This document shows, in pieces, positions 61,262 through 64,000 of a stretch of 64,000 nucleotides of DNA. The position numbers and the translations under genes were made by a program. The DNA comes from DASUPK01 sp963695805 (GTDB taxonomy: Bacteria; Actinomycetota; Thermoleophilia; Solirubrobacterales; 70-9): positions 186,001 to 250,000 of the forward strand of contig CAVOHV010000005.1 in NCBI GenBank assembly GCA_963695805.1. Direction: 5' to 3'. The notes under the pieces were generated by a model that had not been told where the DNA came from, did no database searches, and worked only from the letters and a program-made list of their open reading frames with translations. The first letter of the stretch is position 1. Each line of letters starts with the position of its first letter.

Positions 61262-62475
61262 TGCTCCTCCGGGAAGGGCATGAGCACCTCGCGCCGCTCC
61301 GGAACCCGCGATTCTGGATCGACCTCGAGCACTCGCAGCACTGCATCGGCGCCCGCCGCCGAGCGCGTCTGGCGCACCGCCTCCGAGATCCGCCGGCGCC
61401 TCTCCTGCTCGGGGCTCGAGAGCGTCAGCTGCTCACCGGTCTCCGGGCCCAGCGCCAGCGCCTCGAGCCGCAGCATCGCGGCCGGAGAGGGCAGCTGGGC
61501 GAGGTGGGGGAGTAGGGCATCGCCAAGTCGCGCCCGATCCGCACTGGCGCTCCGCAATGCCATCTCGCGCCGCCAGCCTCCGCCGGCTGCGAGCCGAGCC
61601 GAGAGCCGCAGCGCCCGCAGCGTCCTGCCGCGCCGCTCGCCGTGCGCGAGCAGCCGCGAGATCAAAAGCTCCAACCCTCGCTCGAGCTGCTGGCCGGAAA
61701 CGGCCTCGGGCAACTCGAGCTCGACCGCGATCGCCTCCCGTACGGGTCGCGGACGCAACGGCTCGTCCTCGCCGCGGGCCAGCCGCAGCGCCCTCAACCC
61801 CAGCCGCCCAAAGCGATCCGCGACCGCATCGCGCGGCAACCCGGCGAGACGGCCCAGGGTGGAGATCCCCAGCCGCTCGAGCTCGTTGGGGAGGTCGTCG
61901 GCCTCATCTCCAAGACGCCCACAGAGCAACGAGATCGGCATCGGGTCCAGGAACTTCGCCGCCGCTCCGTCGGGAACGACTGCGGAGCGAGGGGCGGCCA
62001 CGTATGAGCAGAAGCGACCCGGGCCGGCTCCGAGACCAACATTCAACGGGTTGCTCCTCGGCTTCGCCTGCGGAGCACCCTCGCATAGACCCAGCCCTCG
62101 GCCGGCTTGCTCCAGCACTCCCTCGATCCCTCCCCAGAGGCCGGCCAGGCCACCCGCCTCGAAGAACGCCTCGCCGGCGCGGTCCGACTCGACCGCCGCG
62201 CCGATCCCCTCGAGCCGCCGAAGCGCCTCCTCCCAAAAGCGCTCGGCACGCTCCGGATCGGGTGGGATGAGGGCCAGCTCGGGGCAGCGCGAGAGCGCCT
62301 CTCCCATCCTCATCCCCGCCCGCAGCCCGAACCTCTCAGCCGCCGCAGTGACCTCTCCGATCAGTTGCGCCGCACCCGGCTCGGGGGCGAGCGCCGCCGG
62401 CCGCCGCAAAATCCCTCTGTCCGTGATCGCGGCGATCAGCCGGAAGCGGGGGATCAGGGCGCATGCGACAGGCAT
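61258..62475 (-). CDS. imuB: ImuB-like Y-family polymerase
   Basis: 405-residue catalytically inactive Y-family polymerase that organises DnaE2 at the beta clamp. Starts MPVACALIPRFRLIAAITDR, then GMRMGEALSRCPELALIPPD, FLDPMPISLLCGRLGDEADD, LERLGISTLGRLAGLPRDAV and a C-terminal domain ending VLEVDPESRVPERREVLM. The Y-family catalytic carboxylates are not seen (AACVLIPRF replaces the DxD). ATG 62475 is chosen over ATG 62511 because an SOS box lies immediately upstream. Residues about 131-144 come from palindromic element copy 5, inserted in frame. No ImuA' gene is adjacent. Confidence 0.93.
   Translation of the reverse strand: MPVACALIPRFRLIAAITDRGILRRPAALAPEPGAAQLIGEVTAAAERFGLRAGMRMGEALSRCPELALIPPDPERAERFWEEALRRLEGIGAAVESDRAGEAFFEAGGLAGLWGGIEGVLEQAGRGLGLCEGAPQAKPRSNPLNVGLGAGPGRFCSYVAAPRSAVVPDGAAAKFLDPMPISLLCGRLGDEADDLPNELERLGISTLGRLAGLPRDAVADRFGRLGLRALRLARGEDEPLRPRPVREAIAVELELPEAVSGQQLERGLELLISRLLAHGERRGRTLRALRLSARLAAGGGWRREMALRSASADRARLGDALLPHLAQLPSPAAMLRLEALALGPETGEQLTLSSPEQERRRRISEAVRQTRSAAGADAVLRVLEVDPESRVPERREVLMPFPEEQ
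62045..62086 (-). repeat. Dispersed palindromic element, copy 5, in frame within imuB
   Basis: On the minus strand: ATGCGAGGGTGCTCC ... GGAGCAACCCGTT. The outer stem is GGGT-GCTCC with GGAGC-A-ACCC, and the inner hairpin GGC-GAA-GCC. 42 bp, a multiple of three, encoding CEGAPQAKPRSNPL. Relatives of ImuB have no such segment at this loop. Confidence 0.75.
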
Positions 62476-62489
62476 CGAACGTATGTTCG
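62476..62489. promoter_or_regulatory. LexA/SOS box of the imuB-dnaE2 operon
   Basis: TCGAAC-GTAT-GTTCG: GAAC (62477-62480), 4-bp spacer, GTTC (62485-62488), matching the actinobacterial SOS consensus GAACnnnnGTTC. It is 1 nt upstream of the imuB start codon, so LexA would block initiation directly. Confidence 0.8.
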
Positions 62490-62547
62490 TATACCTGTCG
62501 CGAAAGGTCAAGGAGCGATCGACTCAATTCGATCGGCCAACCGGGAG

Positions 62548-62553
62548 TAATCT
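62548..62553 (+). promoter_or_regulatory. -10 hexamer TAATCT (leaderless)
   Basis: TAATCT ends 6 nt before ATG 62560 of the 64-aa gene, divergent from imuB. Confidence 0.5.
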
Positions 62554-62559
62554 GGGCCG

Positions 62560-62754
62560 ATGCCAAAGCGTGAGCCGACGACCGAGGAGATGCGCCAGGC
62601 CCAGCACGAGCGCGCCACCGAGGAGCACGAGGCGATCGAAACCTCCATCACCCCCGACGAGGCCGACCAGCACCGGCGCCGTGCCGACAAATCCGCCTAC
62701 CTCGAGCGGATGCTGGCCGAGCGGGCGCGCTCGGAGCGGCACGATCGCGATTAG
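62560..62754 (+). CDS. Small charged protein, 64 aa, unknown function
   Basis: 64 residues, highly charged (REPTTEEMRQAQHERATEEH, DEADQHRRRADKSAYLERML), probably helical and possibly coiled coil. No known domain. ATG 62560 has a TAATCT hexamer 6 nt upstream and it is divergent from imuB across 84 bp. It overlaps or abuts the lipoprotein frame. I cannot assign a function. Being next to the SOS cassette is a hint only. Confidence 0.55.
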   Translation: MPKREPTTEEMRQAQHERATEEHEAIETSITPDEADQHRRRADKSAYLERMLAERARSERHDRD

Positions 62755-63226
62755 AGCGCTAGCCGTTTTGGCAGTCCTCGGCGTTGCCGCCCTATCCGGG
62801 TGCGGCTCCTCGGGCAAGGACGACACCACGATCCCGGGCGGCGCCGACGCCGGGACGGTTCAGGTGATCAAGGGCTGGGCGGATGAGCTGCGCGCGGGAG
62901 ACGTGACAGCGGCGAGCAGGCGGTTCGCGGTCCCGACAGTCGTCCAGAATGGGACCCCGACCCTTCGACTCACCACTCGCGACGAGATCGAGGCCTTCAA
63001 CCAATCGCTGCCCTGCGGTGCGACGCTGACCGAGGCGGTCTCAGTGGACAGGTTCACGATCGCCACCTTCAAGCTCACCGAGCGTCCCGGCCCGGGTGAG
63101 TGCGGCAAAGGCGTGGGCGAGACCGCCAAGACCGCCTTCGTCGTCCGCAGGGGACTGATCACGCAGTGGCGCCGCGTCGTCGACACCGGTGAGGGAACGT
63201 CGACGACTCAGGGCCCGGTCATCTGA
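62743..63226 (+). CDS. Putative lipoprotein, start uncertain
   Basis: Frame from about 62743: TIAIRALAVLAVLGVAALSGCGSSGKDD. A basic residue, a hydrophobic core and the lipobox LSGC suggest a lipidated exported protein of about 140 mature residues with one Cys pair (LPCGATL, GECGKG). It resembles a small SnoaL/NTF2-like or stress-type lipoprotein but I do not recognise a family. No ATG or GTG begins the signal. TTG 62768 leaves too few residues before the Cys, so either a rare start or an indel near 62740-62755 is likely. The 3' end overlaps the convergent dehydrogenase by 19 bp. Confidence 0.6.
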
Positions 63227-64000
63227 GCCCGCACCCGCTCGATCACCGCATCGGTGAACTCGGTCGTGCCGGCATGGCCCTTCAGGTCCGGGGTGCGGAT
63301 CCCGGAGGCCGCCGTCTCCATCACCGCGTCATAGATGGCCCGCGAGGCCCGCTCCGCTCCCTGTACGCCCGCCTCGGCGGCGTAGTGCAGGACCGCCGCC
63401 GCGGCCAGGATCATCCCCATCGGGTTGGCGATGTCCTTGCCCTCCAGCGCCGGCGCCGTCCCGTGGGGGGCCTCGCTCATCGCGACCCGGACGCGCAGGT
63501 CCTCGTCCAGAGCGAGCAGAACCGACTCGGCCCCGGCGATCGATCCGTAGAGAGGCAGGACGAAATCGGAGAGCAGGTCGCCGTCGCGGTTGAGGCTCGG
63601 AATCACCAGCGGAGCGTCCGCCCGACCCGTCAGCAGGCCGGCGTAGGTTGCGTCGATCAGCAGCGGCTCGTAGCCCACGTCGGGGTGCCGTTCGGCCGCC
63701 GCGTCCATCTCCTCTTTCAGCATCCCCTCGTAGACGGGGCTGACGGTCCACTTCGGGCCCCCGTAGACACGACCCCCCATCCCCTGGGCGGTCCGGAAGG
63801 CGTACTCGGCCACCGCTCGGCAGATGGAGCGGTGGATCACCTCGATGCGCTGCGCCACCTCGTCGCCGTTCTCGGCCCGGCGCGACTCCTCGGCTCCGTA
63901 GGCGTCCTCGACCGCCATCCGCACCACCGAGATCGGATGGTGGATCCCGGCGACGGGACTGATTCCCGGAATCCGTCGCCCCGTCCTGACGATCACCTTG
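63208..64000 (-). CDS. Isocitrate/isopropylmalate dehydrogenase family protein (5' end beyond window)
   Basis: C-terminal 263 residues of a decarboxylating dehydrogenase. Seen: GGPKWTVSPVYEGML with the Lys, LLIDATYAGLLTG with a metal Asp, PSLNRDGDLLSDFVLPLYGSI with two metal Asp, and MSEAPHGTAPALEGKDIANPMGMIL, the cofactor-binding HGxAP loop. The frame has no start before 64000, so the N-terminus is cut. It differs from LeuB above (HGSAPDIAGTGKANP) and is more likely isocitrate or a related hydroxyacid dehydrogenase. Overlaps the lipoprotein 3' end by 19 bp. Confidence 0.85.
   Translation of the reverse strand, partial: KVIVRTGRRIPGISPVAGIHHPISVVRMAVEDAYGAEESRRAENGDEVAQRIEVIHRSICRAVAEYAFRTAQGMGGRVYGGPKWTVSPVYEGMLKEEMDAAAERHPDVGYEPLLIDATYAGLLTGRADAPLVIPSLNRDGDLLSDFVLPLYGSIAGAESVLLALDEDLRVRVAMSEAPHGTAPALEGKDIANPMGMILAAAAVLHYAAEAGVQGAERASRAIYDAVMETAASGIRTPDLKGHAGTTEFTDAVIERVRAQMTGP

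Noticed and set aside
61109..63226. 705-codon plus-strand frame over imuB and the lipoprotein.
   Set aside because: Only its last part (lipoprotein) has real protein features. The rest is the shadow of imuB and the DUF6504 gene.

Overview
The window is high-GC DNA from an actinobacterium. The 16S gene and the gene content (men genes in place of ubiquinone genes, an F420-type deazaflavin oxidoreductase, an imuB/dnaE2 cassette, and CSLREA and RTX-like secreted proteins) fit class Thermoleophilia, probably near Solirubrobacterales. That placement is from reading the 16S by eye, not from a tree. Many genes start with GTG or TTG. At least 13 starts have a TANNNT -10 hexamer only 6-8 nt upstream, so leaderless transcription looks common here.

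Layout. 1-2076 (-): a GMC oxidoreductase cut by the window edge and a small membrane protein. 2135-5929 (+): gatC-gatA-metallopeptidase-gatB-zinc-ribbon membrane protein, the tRNA amidotransferase operon. 5969-9640: a secreted CSLREA protein, a membrane GT2 glycosyltransferase (-) and a UDP-sulfoquinovose synthase (sqdB). 9741-11976: ilvBN. 12017-19788: menaquinone genes menF(+), yciI-menD-menC-menA-menB(-) and menE(+). 19802-21271: ilvC and cynS, with a second copy of the ilvC tail after cynS. 21342-22405 (-): two membrane proteins. 22564-25292: serC-serA. 25330-28635: two RTX-like secreted genes, a quinone oxidoreductase and a membrane protein. 28588-29691 (-): an AI-2E family transporter. 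29782-31966: leuA with a leucine-rich leader peptide, then a DDN-like gene. 31987-34278 (-): an MMPL transporter. 34392-44638 (+): XRE-cupin regulator-leuC-leuD-methyltransferase-leuB-ilvE-cimA-degT-argH-mpg. 44812-49889: a VOC protein, PBP1A (-) and tyrS. 49886-55302: an rrn operon (16S-23S-5S, no spacer tRNA) with clear processing stems and terminators. 55354-57540: a small protein, a hydrolase/cyclase fusion and a DUF2269-like protein. 57537-62475 (-): the SOS mutagenesis cassette imuB-DUF6504-dnaE2. 62560-64000: a small protein, a lipoprotein and a partial isocitrate/isopropylmalate dehydrogenase.

How the genes fit together. Most of the branched-chain amino acid pathway is here (ilvBN, ilvC, leuA, leuCDB, ilvE, and cimA for a citramalate route to isoleucine), alongside serine synthesis (serC, serA), menaquinone synthesis, arginine (argH) and Gln/Asn-tRNA amidation. 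ilvD, menH and menG are not in the window.

The most unusual signals are: (1) a dispersed palindromic element of about 31-45 bp, in five copies, two of them in frame inside imuB and dnaE2 and one in the 16S-23S spacer; (2) a leuA leader in which the run of leucine codons is itself the anti-Shine-Dalgarno sequence; (3) cynS placed between two copies of the ilvC 3' end; (4) a strong promoter and an intrinsic terminator packed between tyrS and the rrn leader. Several reading frames (the 5969, 25330, 27071, 36963 (methyltransferase), 37736 (leuB), 55618 and 57035 genes) carry single-base indels, often in homopolymers. Residual sequencing error is the simplest explanation and should be excluded before calling any of them pseudogenes.
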